Origin: Armatimonadota bacterium
GTDB taxonomy: Bacteria; Armatimonadota; Fimbriimonadia; Fimbriimonadales; Fimbriimonadaceae
Direction of reading: 5' to 3'
DNA length: 64,000 nucleotides
NCBI GenBank assembly: GCA_027451905.1
Contig: DAIDHV010000002.1
Span: 434,001 to 498,000, forward strand
Under the pieces are notes generated by a model. The model ran no database searches and was not told the origin of the DNA. It saw only the letters and a program-made list of their open reading frames with translations. Positions 43,057 to 51,906 of the stretch are shown here, piece by piece (position 1 is the stretch's first letter; each line of letters begins with the position of its first letter). A program made the position numbers and the translations under genes.

Positions 43057-44550
43057 GTGAAAATTCTTCATTTACATCGCATCCTCGCGATAGGAATTGC
43101 GGCGTCTTGCTCATTTTTTGCTTTGGGTCAAACCTATACTTTAGTTGATTTAGGTTCAAATAGCCCCTATGACGAAACCACACCAACCGGAATTAATGAT
43201 TCGGGCGTGATTACAGGATGGGGTTTTACCAACTCAACCGGCGCAACTTCAACTTTCATTTGGAACAGCGGCACGATAACTGATCTTGGTGCTCTAGGAT
43301 ATCCTTACGGCTCATCTGGATCATCGATCAACAACGGGGGAGAAATCGCTGCCATTGGGTACGGTCCCGGTTACAACGCTATAACCTACCTCAACGGAGT
43401 CGTGACGCCGGTAGGAAATATTGACGGAGGATACACGGCTCCCTATGCCCTCAATAATTTAGGCGACATTGTAGGAAGAGGCATTAACGGAGATGGCGGC
43501 GGCCAAGGCTTTTCTTATATCGGAGGAGTTTTTACTGCATTGGGAGTTGATATTGCCAGTGGCATAAACGATTCAGACTCAATTTGTGGATCAGTGTCCT
43601 ACTATTACCACGCCGGTGACGGTCTGATTGGGGTTGAGCATGGATTTATTGACATTGGCGGCACAATCACCCAGCTGGGTGATCTTGGAGGGGGTCCAAC
43701 GAAGGCAACCCAAGCAATCTCTATCAATAACCTCAACGAGGTTACCGGCTACTCAACCAATGCTACGGGCGCCCAACATGCCTTTTTCTACAGCAACGGC
43801 ACAATGGTGGACCTAGGAACCGAAGGCAGTTACGACTCTTACGGAGTCTCTATCAACGATTCTGGAACGATTATTGGAACCATTCAAAACGTCAATGGTG
43901 CCCCTTACGGAGCCGTGATTTCCTCTTTTGTTTATCAAAATGGCAGCCTCAATGACCTGCTCAACCTTTGCGACGGCTCCTCCACAGGCTGGTCTACCAT
44001 GCAGGTCACCCACATCAACAATCATGGTTATATTGTTGGGTTGGGTGTTCACAACGGGGTTTCCAATGGCTTTCTTGCCATTCCCTACTACCCCACCGCA
44101 CCGGACTCATTTAGCGTATTTCGGGGCCATTTGCAAAGCGGCAACTTGCAAAGTCTTGGTTCCATAGATGGAAATTCCCTTGTCGTCAGTCAGGGCCCTA
44201 CTCTTTCCAGCAAAGAAGCTCCCGTTTCTGTAGTCGTGACATTTCACTCCTCGGTGCTGGCACCAACTAGGCTAGCACTCTCTGAGACCAGCCGATTAAA
44301 TATCCCGGGCGCCATTAACCAGAGGATTGAGGCTTGGAACATTCAGACTCAAAAATGGGATCTTGTGAGTTCCTCGAAGGCTTCCGTCGCCATGGGCACT
44401 GTCAACGTTGTCCTCCAGAACCCCCAGGACTATGTTAATCCAACATCCGGGGAGATTCAGTGCCGACTTTCTTGGATGCCTTACGGCCCCATTTTGGGCA
44501 GTTTCTGGGAATGCGAAATTGACCAAGTCCAAGCTCAGCCATCACCTTAG
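43057..44550 (+). CDS. Secreted HAF-repeat protein
   Basis: About 497 residues. The GTG at 43057, eight bases after GAGGG, gives a clean signal peptide MKILHLHRILAIGIAASCSFF ending ALGQ. Residues about 25-350 hold repeated HAF-type units: a DLGxLG-like strand, then INDSGVITGWG or SINNGGEIAAIGY, then a short FIWNSGT strand. These probably form a beta-propeller. About 140 C-terminal residues form a separate beta-rich domain. Function is unknown; members are extracellular. Earlier in-frame starts from 42991 lack a ribosome site. Confidence 0.8.
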   Translation: MKILHLHRILAIGIAASCSFFALGQTYTLVDLGSNSPYDETTPTGINDSGVITGWGFTNSTGATSTFIWNSGTITDLGALGYPYGSSGSSINNGGEIAAIGYGPGYNAITYLNGVVTPVGNIDGGYTAPYALNNLGDIVGRGINGDGGGQGFSYIGGVFTALGVDIASGINDSDSICGSVSYYYHAGDGLIGVEHGFIDIGGTITQLGDLGGGPTKATQAISINNLNEVTGYSTNATGAQHAFFYSNGTMVDLGTEGSYDSYGVSINDSGTIIGTIQNVNGAPYGAVISSFVYQNGSLNDLLNLCDGSSTGWSTMQVTHINNHGYIVGLGVHNGVSNGFLAIPYYPTAPDSFSVFRGHLQSGNLQSLGSIDGNSLVVSQGPTLSSKEAPVSVVVTFHSSVLAPTRLALSETSRLNIPGAINQRIEAWNIQTQKWDLVSSSKASVAMGTVNVVLQNPQDYVNPTSGEIQCRLSWMPYGPILGSFWECEIDQVQAQPSP

Positions 44551-44560
44551 TTAAAAGAAT

Positions 44561-44587
44561 CGGGCAACAGATATTAACTGTTGCCCG
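44561..44587. terminator. Hairpin between convergent genes
   Basis: A perfect 10-bp stem CGGGCAACAG/CTGTTGCCCG with a 7-base loop lies between the HAF and DUF1501 stops. The U-tract is weak on the forward strand (CCCTTCTTT) and moderate on the reverse (ATTCTTTT). Confidence 0.65.
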
Positions 44588-44615
44588 CCCTTCTTTGGTC
44601 TCTGCTGAGCCTAGC

Positions 44616-45848
44616 CTAGCTAAGAACGTCTACGTGCTGGAACTTCTGAGCCAGAACAAGTTCGCTGTCACCGCCAACCCATTGGTCTAGCATGGTTGCG
44701 TACATTTGTCGGAAGTCCACTTGGAAAGGCACGTCACCTTGATCGAGGTTGCTTAGGTTAGGATTGGCACCGTACATCCCCCCCTTGACCTTGCCACCAA
44801 CAATAAACATGGGGGCTGCTTTTCCGTGATCGGTTCCACTGCCATTTTCATAGGCGCGTCTGCCAAACTCAGAAAAGGTCATCGTGACAACCTTATCTGC
44901 CTTGCCAAGAGATTCTAGTTCTCTCTGGAATGCTAGCATCGCGTTGCTAAAACCAGTGAGGAGGGTTTCTTGGGTCTTCAACTGGTTAGCGTGGGTATCA
45001 AAACCACCTGCTTCAAAGTAGATGACCCTGGTGCCAGGGCTTGTTGCAATAAGCTGGGCAATTTGCTTAAAGCCAACTCCAAACTGGTCGGTACCATAAG
45101 TTTCCTTGGGCTGATACTTTGAAACCTGAGTGCTGAGGATTTCCACCGCATCTAGGGCCGAATTGGTTGCCTTTCTAACGATTTCTCTTTTTGAAGTGAG
45201 GTTGCCATCCCCCTTGCCCTGGATCTGGCGCAACAATTCCATTGTCTGTGGATCACCGGCAAGGGCAGAAGCATCCTGAAGGCTGGCAAAGCATGGCACG
45301 CTAACTTCTACACCTTGCAAGGCTAACGGCTGTTCCGTAGAAAATCCAAGGGCAAAAACAGGATTCAACGGCCCCACCTTGTATTGATCGTCAAGATACC
45401 TGCCAATCCATCCTCCCGACATGTTGTTTTCGGGGCTGGCAGATTGCCAAATCCTCATGCTTTCGAAGTGGCTTCGATTGGGGTGAGGGTATCCAACATT
45501 CTGCACAATTGCGACCTTGCCTTCTTTGAACAGCTGATGGACTCCACTCATCCCGGGATGCAGGGCCATTGATGAGTTGAGCTTGAGAACCTTGTCCTCT
45601 GCTAACCCAAGAGTTGGCCGCAATTTGTAGTATTCAGAATCCGCATAAGGCACAACCGTATTTAAACCGTCGTTGCCACCGCTAAACTGGCAGACTACAA
45701 AGATGGTGTCTCCGCTTGGCTTTCCACCTTGGGCAGTTTTAATAAGATCAGCGCGGGCAATGGTGGAAAGCCACTTTGGGGCCACCAAACCCACCGCGAT
45801 CATACTTCCGCCCTTGACCAGTTGCCGACGACTAAATTGTGCACTCAT
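44616..45848 (-). CDS. DUF1501 family secreted protein (Tat signal)
   Basis: About 410 residues. FSRRQLVKGGSMIAVGLVAPKWL is a twin-arginine signal. The body has FVVCQFSGGNDGLNTVVPYADSEYYKLRP, LHPGMSGVHQLFKEGKVAIVQNVGYPHPNRSHF split by short gaps, YFEAGGFDTHANQLKTQ, TMTFSEFGRRAYENGSGTDHGKAAP and GGKVKGGMYG, the DUF1501 pattern with an alkaline-phosphatase-like metal site. Function is unknown. In Planctomycetes and others the gene is usually paired with a DUF1800 or DUF1553 gene; none is here. ATG 45848 is used; a GTG at 45881 would add 11 residues. Confidence 0.88.
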   Translation of the reverse strand: MSAQFSRRQLVKGGSMIAVGLVAPKWLSTIARADLIKTAQGGKPSGDTIFVVCQFSGGNDGLNTVVPYADSEYYKLRPTLGLAEDKVLKLNSSMALHPGMSGVHQLFKEGKVAIVQNVGYPHPNRSHFESMRIWQSASPENNMSGGWIGRYLDDQYKVGPLNPVFALGFSTEQPLALQGVEVSVPCFASLQDASALAGDPQTMELLRQIQGKGDGNLTSKREIVRKATNSALDAVEILSTQVSKYQPKETYGTDQFGVGFKQIAQLIATSPGTRVIYFEAGGFDTHANQLKTQETLLTGFSNAMLAFQRELESLGKADKVVTMTFSEFGRRAYENGSGTDHGKAAPMFIVGGKVKGGMYGANPNLSNLDQGDVPFQVDFRQMYATMLDQWVGGDSELVLAQKFQHVDVLS

Positions 45849-46054
45849 GATTTTTTGGACTCCGGTACTTTCAACCGACACTCACCATTTTACTAACTCT
45901 GCAAAATGCTTGCCTAGCAAGCGAGGATGCCAATTGCTACTTAAGTTAACGAAATTACCCTCCATTGGTTCAGTACGCACAAAGGCCCTCAAATAAAGCA
46001 ACCTAGGACCATTGATAAAAAAAGGATGTTGATTGAAGCGATAAGTGGCGCGAG

Positions 46055-46588
46055 ATGGCTAAAAACCTTGTCTTCTCTGGTACCTTGTTGCAAATGGCTG
46101 ATCCTGCTTCTTCACTTTCGTATGGAGAATTGCCACCCGCTCCACCCGCGGCGAGGCAGGAGCAAGACTTTTTCGGCAAGCTGTTTGGTAGAAATCTAGG
46201 AGGTGTCCTTGCCTCGATCGTGCTTGCGTTTGTTACGATGCTTGTGTTTTACCGACTGCAAATGTTTGGGCCAACTTCGGCGATAAATCGGTTCAACCAA
46301 GCAACTGCCAAGTGGGATACCCAAGAAATGGCAACGGTTACCGTTCAAAGGGGCCTTAATGAATCTGAGTTTCAAGTTCTGACTCTTGCCCACAATCTGA
46401 GCCTCAAAGCCAGTTCAATACAAATTGTCAATTTGCAGCAAGCAGGAGACGAAGCCATTGCAAGGGTGGTCTACGAAATGCCCAATGGAACTTCCGCGGT
46501 GATGCTTTATGTGCTAACCGAGAGACACGGGATTTGGAAAATTGACCTTCAACAAAGCGTCACCGCCTTACTCCGCGCTCTTGGCTAG
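46055..46588 (+). CDS. Hypothetical single-pass membrane protein
   Basis: 177 residues, not recognised. A Pro-rich cytoplasmic N-terminus (ELPPAPPAARQEQDFFGKLF) is followed by one helix (GVLASIVLAFVTMLVFY, about 50-70) and an extracytoplasmic domain of about 100 residues. That domain has two helices and a strand pattern (AIARVVYEMPNGTSAVMLYVL) that resembles small NTF2-like or DUF4878-type folds. It ends 57 bp before the convergent leuC stop. Confidence 0.65.
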   Translation: MAKNLVFSGTLLQMADPASSLSYGELPPAPPAARQEQDFFGKLFGRNLGGVLASIVLAFVTMLVFYRLQMFGPTSAINRFNQATAKWDTQEMATVTVQRGLNESEFQVLTLAHNLSLKASSIQIVNLQQAGDEAIARVVYEMPNGTSAVMLYVLTERHGIWKIDLQQSVTALLRALG

Positions 46589-46645
46589 CAAGATTTCTCA
46601 AAGATAAAGTCTGGGATTCTTTCAAAGAACGTCCCGACGATCGGT

Positions 46646-48031
46646 TCAAAGATAGAGCCGAGGGTCGGTTAACTTTCCGGTTAAGGCAGTTGCCGCCGCC
46701 GTTAAAGGAGAAACCAAGTGAGTTCGAGAGCCAGGACCCTGCCTACCCTCATAGGGTCGGTTGCTGGTCGAAGCGCTACGCTCGGTGGGTCTCAAGATAT
46801 CGCCATTCATGCCAAGGCACATCGAACATCCCGCATGATGCCATTCGAATCCTGCCGCCACAAAAATGTCTCTAAGCCCCTCTTTTTCTGCCTGCTTTTT
46901 AACGCTTTCCGACCCAGGCACAACCATCGCTCTCACCGAATCCGCCTTGGTGTGGCCTTCAACCAATTTCGCGGCCAGCCTAAGATCTTCAATGCGGCTG
47001 TTTGTGCAGCTTCCAATAAAAACGGTGTTGACGGCGATCTCTGCTATGGGATTTCCCGGCTCCAATCCCATGTACTTGAGGGCGCGCTCTTCTCCTGCCG
47101 TTTGAGGCTCTGGAATGATGCTGTTGATGTCGGCTGCCATCGCCGGAGTTGTTCCCCACGTCACCTGAGGGTTCAATGTAGCCGCATTCAGATTTTCGAG
47201 GCGATCAAATGCCGCGTCAGCATCAGTTTTCAATTGGTATGAATAAGAGATTAAATCTTGCTTGGCAGCTCCAACCGGCGCAAACTTCCGATCTTCATCA
47301 TAAATATAGTCCAAAGTGGTCTGATCAGGGGCTATCATTCCTGCCTTTGCCCCCATTTCAATCGACATATTACAGATCGTCATGCGCCCGCTCATGGGCA
47401 TCCGTTCGATAGTCGAGCCAAAGTATTCGGCAACATATCCTGTAGCACCAGCCGCACCCAATTTGCGGATGATGGCAATGATTATGTCTTTTGGAGTCAC
47501 TCCTGCCCCAAGGGCACCATCAATTTTGATCCCCAAAGATTTGGGTTTGCCGGTGGTGCGCAAAGTTTGAGTGGCAAGGACATGCTCCACCTCGGACGTG
47601 CCAATTCCAAACGCAAGCGCTCCAAACGCCCCGTGGGTCGAAGTATGGCTGTCACCGCAGACAATCGTCGTCCCTGGCAGAGTAATGCCAAGTTGAGGGC
47701 CAATCACATGGACAATTCCCTGATTGTCATCCATGTAACCAAACAGCCGGATGCCAAATTCTTGGCAGTTCTTGGCAAGGGCAGAAAGCTGTTTGCCGCT
47801 TAACGAAGATTCATCAATCGGCCGACCGTCGGTTGGAACATTGTGGTCCACCGTTGCAAAGGTCAGATCAGGCCGTCTGACTTGGCGATTGTGTTCCCTT
47901 AAACCGTCAAAAGCCTGGGGCGAGGTGACTTCATGAACAAGGTGCCGGTCAATGTAAAGCAAATCACCTCCGCCTTCTAATTTGGCGGCCACGTGAGCTT
48001 CCCACACCTTATCAAACAGAGTCTTTCCCAT
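46646..48031 (-). CDS. leuC: 3-isopropylmalate dehydratase large subunit
   Basis: 461 residues, usual for bacterial Leu[65 protein letters not shown] (in pieces), [17 protein letters not shown] and [25 protein letters not shown] are present, with the three [4Fe-4S] cysteines in SCTNS and CSMC. It isomerises 2- and 3-isopropylmalate in leucine synthesis together with LeuD, which is not in the window. The gene stands alone between convergent and divergent neighbours. Confidence 0.95.
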   Translation of the reverse strand: MGKTLFDKVWEAHVAAKLEGGGDLLYIDRHLVHEVTSPQAFDGLREHNRQVRRPDLTFATVDHNVPTDGRPIDESSLSGKQLSALAKNCQEFGIRLFGYMDDNQGIVHVIGPQLGITLPGTTIVCGDSHTSTHGAFGALAFGIGTSEVEHVLATQTLRTTGKPKSLGIKIDGALGAGVTPKDIIIAIIRKLGAAGATGYVAEYFGSTIERMPMSGRMTICNMSIEMGAKAGMIAPDQTTLDYIYDEDRKFAPVGAAKQDLISYSYQLKTDADAAFDRLENLNAATLNPQVTWGTTPAMAADINSIIPEPQTAGEERALKYMGLEPGNPIAEIAVNTVFIGSCTNSRIEDLRLAAKLVEGHTKADSVRAMVVPGSESVKKQAEKEGLRDIFVAAGFEWHHAGCSMCLGMNGDILRPTERSASTSNRPYEGRQGPGSRTHLVSPLTAAATALTGKLTDPRLYL

Positions 48032-48145
48032 AACCTAAAGTTTACATCGCGAGATGAGCGATTCCCAATTACTGAAGAAGTCCAGGAAGTAAGACAAGTA
48101 GAAATACCAGTTTTTTCGCTTTCAAAGTGATTTTCAGAAAAAATG

Positions 48146-48180
48146 CCTCAATATTGAGGATTTAATGAATACACTATAAG
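48146..48180 (+). promoter_or_regulatory. Promoter and palindromic operator of the PEP-CTERM gene
   Basis: A perfect 14-bp palindrome CCTCAATATTGAGG (48146-48159) overlaps the expected -35 position of a TATAAG -10 box at 48175-48180, 18 bp before the ATG. Such a site fits a dimeric regulator. The regulator is unknown. Confidence 0.45.
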
Positions 48181-48197
48181 GGCTCGGGACCAAAACC

Positions 48198-48836
48198 ATG
48201 AAATTCGCACTTATTTGCACTTCGGCTTGCTTTCTGTCTGGCATTGCAAGCGCTCAGATCCTCAACCCAAGCTTTGAAACAGAAGCTTCTGGCGGATCAT
48301 TCTCATTTCTTGTCAATTCGACCCCCTCACTTAGCAGTGGCTTATCCGCAGCCGCCGACTGGAACACTTTCCTCTATTCGGCAGGAGTTTTGGATACAAA
48401 CTGGGTTCCTGCTGGAACTCAAGCTCCAAATTTGACTGGACAAGGCAACTCTATGCTCTATGTGTCTGATAGTGGAAACATTGGAGGGATCTACGCTACC
48501 TCTGCAACACCCTTCACAAACCAAACAGTAAGCGTGTACGTATACGTTGTCAGCGGTGCCGCGGAATTGGCTCTGTATGGGGGCAATGCATTGGAAGTCT
48601 CCCAGGTAGACACAACCTTAAATCAGTGGGTTCAGCTGTCAGTTACCGATACACAAGCATCAAATTCGTTGGTGATAGGCAACTATTACGACTCCAACTT
48701 GAATAATAATCAGTCTTCTGTACCATCTCAGTTTTATGTGGATGTGGTTCAACAGCAGTCGGTCCCTGAGCCCGCTTCAATCGGTGCCTTGGCGATGGGC
48801 GTCCTTGGGTTGGTTTTCCGCAAGCGCAAAATCTAA
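48198..48836 (+). CDS. PEP-CTERM sorting domain protein
   Basis: 212 residues. The signal peptide MKFALICTSACFLSGIASAQ is followed by ILNPSFETEASGGSF, the start of a carbohydrate-binding-like beta-sandwich common in PEP-CTERM proteins. The C-terminus is VPEPASIGALAMGVLGLVFR plus KRKI, which is the PEP motif, membrane helix and basic end recognised by the exosortase system. It is probably exported to the cell surface or matrix. No exosortase gene is in the window. It has its own promoter and a strong terminator. Confidence 0.9.
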   Translation: MKFALICTSACFLSGIASAQILNPSFETEASGGSFSFLVNSTPSLSSGLSAAADWNTFLYSAGVLDTNWVPAGTQAPNLTGQGNSMLYVSDSGNIGGIYATSATPFTNQTVSVYVYVVSGAAELALYGGNALEVSQVDTTLNQWVQLSVTDTQASNSLVIGNYYDSNLNNNQSSVPSQFYVDVVQQQSVPEPASIGALAMGVLGLVFRKRKI

Positions 48837-48855
48837 AATCATTCCCTGGCTATTG

Positions 48856-48892
48856 AAAAAGCGCATGCTTCTAAGAAACATGCGCTTTTTTT
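48856..48892 (+). terminator. Bidirectional rho-independent terminator
   Basis: A perfect 12-bp stem AAAAAGCGCATG/CATGCGCTTTTT with an 11-base loop, followed by T on both strands. It serves the PEP-CTERM gene and the convergent YceI gene. Confidence 0.92.
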
Positions 48893-48912
48893 GTTTTCAT
48901 CGGATGCCTAGC

Positions 48913-49446
48913 TTAGGCTGGACGTACGTACTGAAGGTCGAGGTCGACCGTAATCTCATCTCCGACCAGCTTTCCTCCCGCGCCAAATGGCATCGAGATT
49001 GTAATTCCAAAGTCGTTTCGGTTGATCTTCGCGCGACCAGAAACTGCGAAGCGCTTGTTATTGTACGGATCAACCACTTCTTCACTCACGGTGTCAAAGT
49101 CAATCGTGACCGGCTTTGTGACTCCGTGGAGGGTCAAATCACCAGTAACTTGGTAGCCGTCACCCACTTTCTTGGCACCAGACCCCGAAAAAGTCAAAGT
49201 TGGGTACTTCTCAACATCTAGAAAATCAGGGCCCTTGACATGACCATCTCGCTGATCGTTTCCGGTATCAAAGCTCGTGGCATCAATCTCGGCAGAAAAC
49301 TGCAGGGTAGTCGGATCTTCCGGATCCACCGTAATCGAACCACTGAGGGCCGTAAAGGCACCCCGCACGGTTGCAATCATCATATGCTTAACGGAGAAGT
49401 TGACCCGACTATGAGAAGGGTCAATGTTGTACGTGAATGTTGCCAT
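48913..49446 (-). CDS. YceI family protein
   Basis: 177 residues from ATG 49446, which has AAAGGA nine bases upstream. FTYNIDPSHSRVNFSVKHMM is the YceI N-terminus. ATSFDTGNDQRDGHVKGPDFLDVEKYPTLTF (in segments), GDLTLHGVTKPVTIDF and GRAKINRNDFGI complete the lipocalin-like beta-barrel that binds polyisoprenoid-type lipids in relatives. No signal peptide is visible, so it may be cytoplasmic, unlike E. coli YceI. Its exact role is unknown. Confidence 0.9.
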   Translation of the reverse strand: MATFTYNIDPSHSRVNFSVKHMMIATVRGAFTALSGSITVDPEDPTTLQFSAEIDATSFDTGNDQRDGHVKGPDFLDVEKYPTLTFSGSGAKKVGDGYQVTGDLTLHGVTKPVTIDFDTVSEEVVDPYNNKRFAVSGRAKINRNDFGITISMPFGAGGKLVGDEITVDLDLQYVRPA

Positions 49447-49539
49447 TTTCTTATCCTTTCTTCGCAATTTAGTTGCGTTGTCAACTATTTTACCACTCAG
49501 CCCTGTTTTGTCAAGGGGTTAAAGGACTTTTTTTGTTAA

Positions 49540-51072
49540 TTATAAGGAATCAACGATGCGGGAGCGTGCGGAAGGTATTTTTTCGATGAGGTCGGTCGCG
49601 GTAAATCCAATTTGCCCAATTTCTCGGGCGCAAATGTCGCCCGCTTCTCCATGCCAAAAAACGCCAGCGGACGCGGCTTCAATCGGGCAGACATCTTGGG
49701 CAAGCAAGGTTCCAATAATTCCGCTAAGAACATCCCCCATACCTGCAGTAGCCATGCCTGGGTTTCCGGTTTGATTGACCATAACCGGAGCACCGGGTTC
49801 GGTTACCAAAGTGTGGGGACCTTTCAGGACGACGCAGGATTGATAAACCTCAGCTGCCGTTCTTACCGATTTAAACCGGTCCCTTTGCACCTCTGCGGCA
49901 GATTCTTTGAGCAATCTTGCCATTTCTCCGGGATGAGGGGTCATGATTTTGTCGGAAAGGGGCAAAGAGACTCCCATGGCTACCGCGTTCAAGGCATCGG
50001 CATCAATTACACTTGGCAATTCCCACCGTGCCCAAATCTCGGAAAGCGCGTCAAGGGTTGGTTCTTCATGGCCCAATCCAGGGCCAAAGATCGCCGAGCC
50101 GCACCGATTGGCGGTCTCCATGATTTTATCAAGAGCCTTAGGTGCCAGGACGCCGTCGACCTCGGGAAGAGGGACAAGCAAGCACTCGGGAATGTGATGA
50201 GAAATGACTTGGCATACGCTTGGAACAGAAGCAACGAGGACCATTCCTGCCCCTGCCCGATAAGCCGCTTTTGCTGCCATGACTGCGGCACCGGGCATCG
50301 CATAACTGCCTGCAATTAGCAAAACCATTCCGCTGTCGACTTTGTGATAGGCCCGCAATCGTTCTGGCAGAATATCGGCAACTTTTTTATCGCAAATGAG
50401 CTTAGCTTCTGTAGGGTCCTTGAGAAGCTGGACGGGAAGGCCAATATCATCAACCGTCCAATAGCCGGCATGCTCCAAACCCATGCCTTCAAAAAAACAC
50501 GGTTTCGGCATTCCAAGAGTCACGGTTCGCAAAGCCCAAACGCTGTCACCTAGCTCTTCACCTGTATCAGCTTCAATTCCGCTTGGAATATCAATCGCAA
50601 CCACCGGCACACCGCTGGCATTGATCGCCTTGATTGCGTCTTCAATGGGGCCGGCTACCGCGGTTCTTGCCCCTGTGCCAAGAAGAGCATCCACTATGAT
50701 TTCTCGGCAAGAAAGGCACTCTAACTTTCTGGCAAACTTCGGCTCGTCGCTGTATATTGGGTTCACTCCGGATCCGACCATAAGGTTGAGTTGCTCTTCA
50801 GCTTCACGGCAAAGTGTTCCTGCCACCCCCGCAACAAGACATTCCACCTCGTAACCTGCCTCGGCCGCAATCCTAGCAACAACAAATCCATCGCCTCCAT
50901 TCTTGCCTCGGCCGCAGACGATTGAGATTTTGCCTGGTTCTGGCATCACTTCTTTGATTGCATTGAAAACCGCGCCGCCGGCCCGCTCCATCAGAATTTT
51001 TGGAGTCAGACCATATTCAGCTTCAGCGATCTGATCTATTTTTCGGCATCGTTCAGCGTTAGCAACCCACAT
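49540..51072 (-). CDS. nnr: Bifunctional NAD(P)HX epimerase / ADP-dependent dehydratase
   Basis: 510 residues. The N-terminal YjeF_N domain (about 1-215) has ILMERAGGAVFNAI, VCGRGKNGGDGFVVAR and DALLGTGARTAVAGP. The C-terminal carbohydrate-kinase-like domain (about 225-505) has AGSYAMPGAAVMAAKAAYRAGAG, FGPGLGHEEP, VIDADALNAV, TPHPGEMARLL, VVLKGPHTLV and GNPGMATAGMGDVLSGIIG. Together they repair hydrated NADH and NADPH. Fusion of both activities in one protein is standard in bacteria. Confidence 0.94.
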   Translation of the reverse strand: MWVANAERCRKIDQIAEAEYGLTPKILMERAGGAVFNAIKEVMPEPGKISIVCGRGKNGGDGFVVARIAAEAGYEVECLVAGVAGTLCREAEEQLNLMVGSGVNPIYSDEPKFARKLECLSCREIIVDALLGTGARTAVAGPIEDAIKAINASGVPVVAIDIPSGIEADTGEELGDSVWALRTVTLGMPKPCFFEGMGLEHAGYWTVDDIGLPVQLLKDPTEAKLICDKKVADILPERLRAYHKVDSGMVLLIAGSYAMPGAAVMAAKAAYRAGAGMVLVASVPSVCQVISHHIPECLLVPLPEVDGVLAPKALDKIMETANRCGSAIFGPGLGHEEPTLDALSEIWARWELPSVIDADALNAVAMGVSLPLSDKIMTPHPGEMARLLKESAAEVQRDRFKSVRTAAEVYQSCVVLKGPHTLVTEPGAPVMVNQTGNPGMATAGMGDVLSGIIGTLLAQDVCPIEAASAGVFWHGEAGDICAREIGQIGFTATDLIEKIPSARSRIVDSL

Positions 51073-51174
51073 AGTGTCACGAAATTTGATTATGAATACC
51101 AGGGGTGCTTTAAGCTCATAATCAATGAAACTACGAACCCCACTTCAATTTTGTTATCAAATTGAGGGCCAACC

Positions 51175-51891
51175 CTACAAGAATCGCTCATCTTCCTGGA
51201 TGGCTAATTTGGCCCGATTGCGGTTGTTTTCGATGATGCTAAGGGCATCCGAAGCTGCCACTTGTTCCGCTTCTTTCTTGGACCGCCCTTCACCCTCACC
51301 CATCACTTCACCTTCGATTAAAACCTGAACCTTGAATTTCCGATCATGGGCTTGGCCATACTCCGAGATGACTCTATATTGAGGCGTTGTTCTCCAGATT
51401 GCTTGGGCCGCCTCTTGCAGCTTTGATTTATAGTCATCGGGGTTGACATCTCCCGATTGGACGCGCTCAATAAACTCTTTGAGCTGCTCCAACACAAACC
51501 ACCGAGCCGATTCTAAACCAGATTCTAAATAGATTCCACCGATGATTGCCTCAAACACGTCGGCAAGGATGGAGGGCCGCTGCTTGCCACCAGTGGACTC
51601 TTCGCTGTAGCTGAGCTCAACAAACTGATCAAGTCCCAGCCGCAAGGCGGTTGCGGCAAGAGGCCCTTCTTGCACAATGGAGGACTTGGCTTTGCTCAGC
51701 ATCCCTTGATCCCAAGTGGGATGGGTTTCATAAAGATACTGAGCAATCACGAGGCCAAGGACAGAATCACCAAAAAACTCGAGTCGCTCATAGCTTTCTT
51801 TGTCTGGTGAATCAGCGGTGACGCTTCGATGGCGCATCGCGATTCGAAAGATGCTCTCGCTTTTTAGCGGTATCGGTTTTGGAATCATCAC
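51175..51891 (-). CDS. rnc: Ribonuclease III
   Basis: 238 residues. The nuclease domain carries the signature YERLEFFGDSVLGLVIA and the second acidic pair in ILADVFEAIIGGIYLESGL. The C-terminal dsRNA-binding domain (about 160-230) includes DYKSKLQEAAQA, YGQAHDRKFKVQVLIEGE and GRSKKEAEQVAASDAL. It cuts double-stranded RNA, including rRNA precursors. It starts 15 bp after the aminotransferase stop, in the same direction. Confidence 0.95.
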   Translation of the reverse strand: MMIPKPIPLKSESIFRIAMRHRSVTADSPDKESYERLEFFGDSVLGLVIAQYLYETHPTWDQGMLSKAKSSIVQEGPLAATALRLGLDQFVELSYSEESTGGKQRPSILADVFEAIIGGIYLESGLESARWFVLEQLKEFIERVQSGDVNPDDYKSKLQEAAQAIWRTTPQYRVISEYGQAHDRKFKVQVLIEGEVMGEGEGRSKKEAEQVAASDALSIIENNRNRAKLAIQEDERFL

Positions 51892-51906
51892 CGCAAGATC
51901 CGTACT

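Noticed and set aside
49612..50319. Long open frame of 235 codons antisense to nnr
   Set aside because: It opposes a clearly conserved gene, its translation matches no family, and similar antisense frames occur over leuC (47258-47803) and the S10 peptidase (16448-17005).
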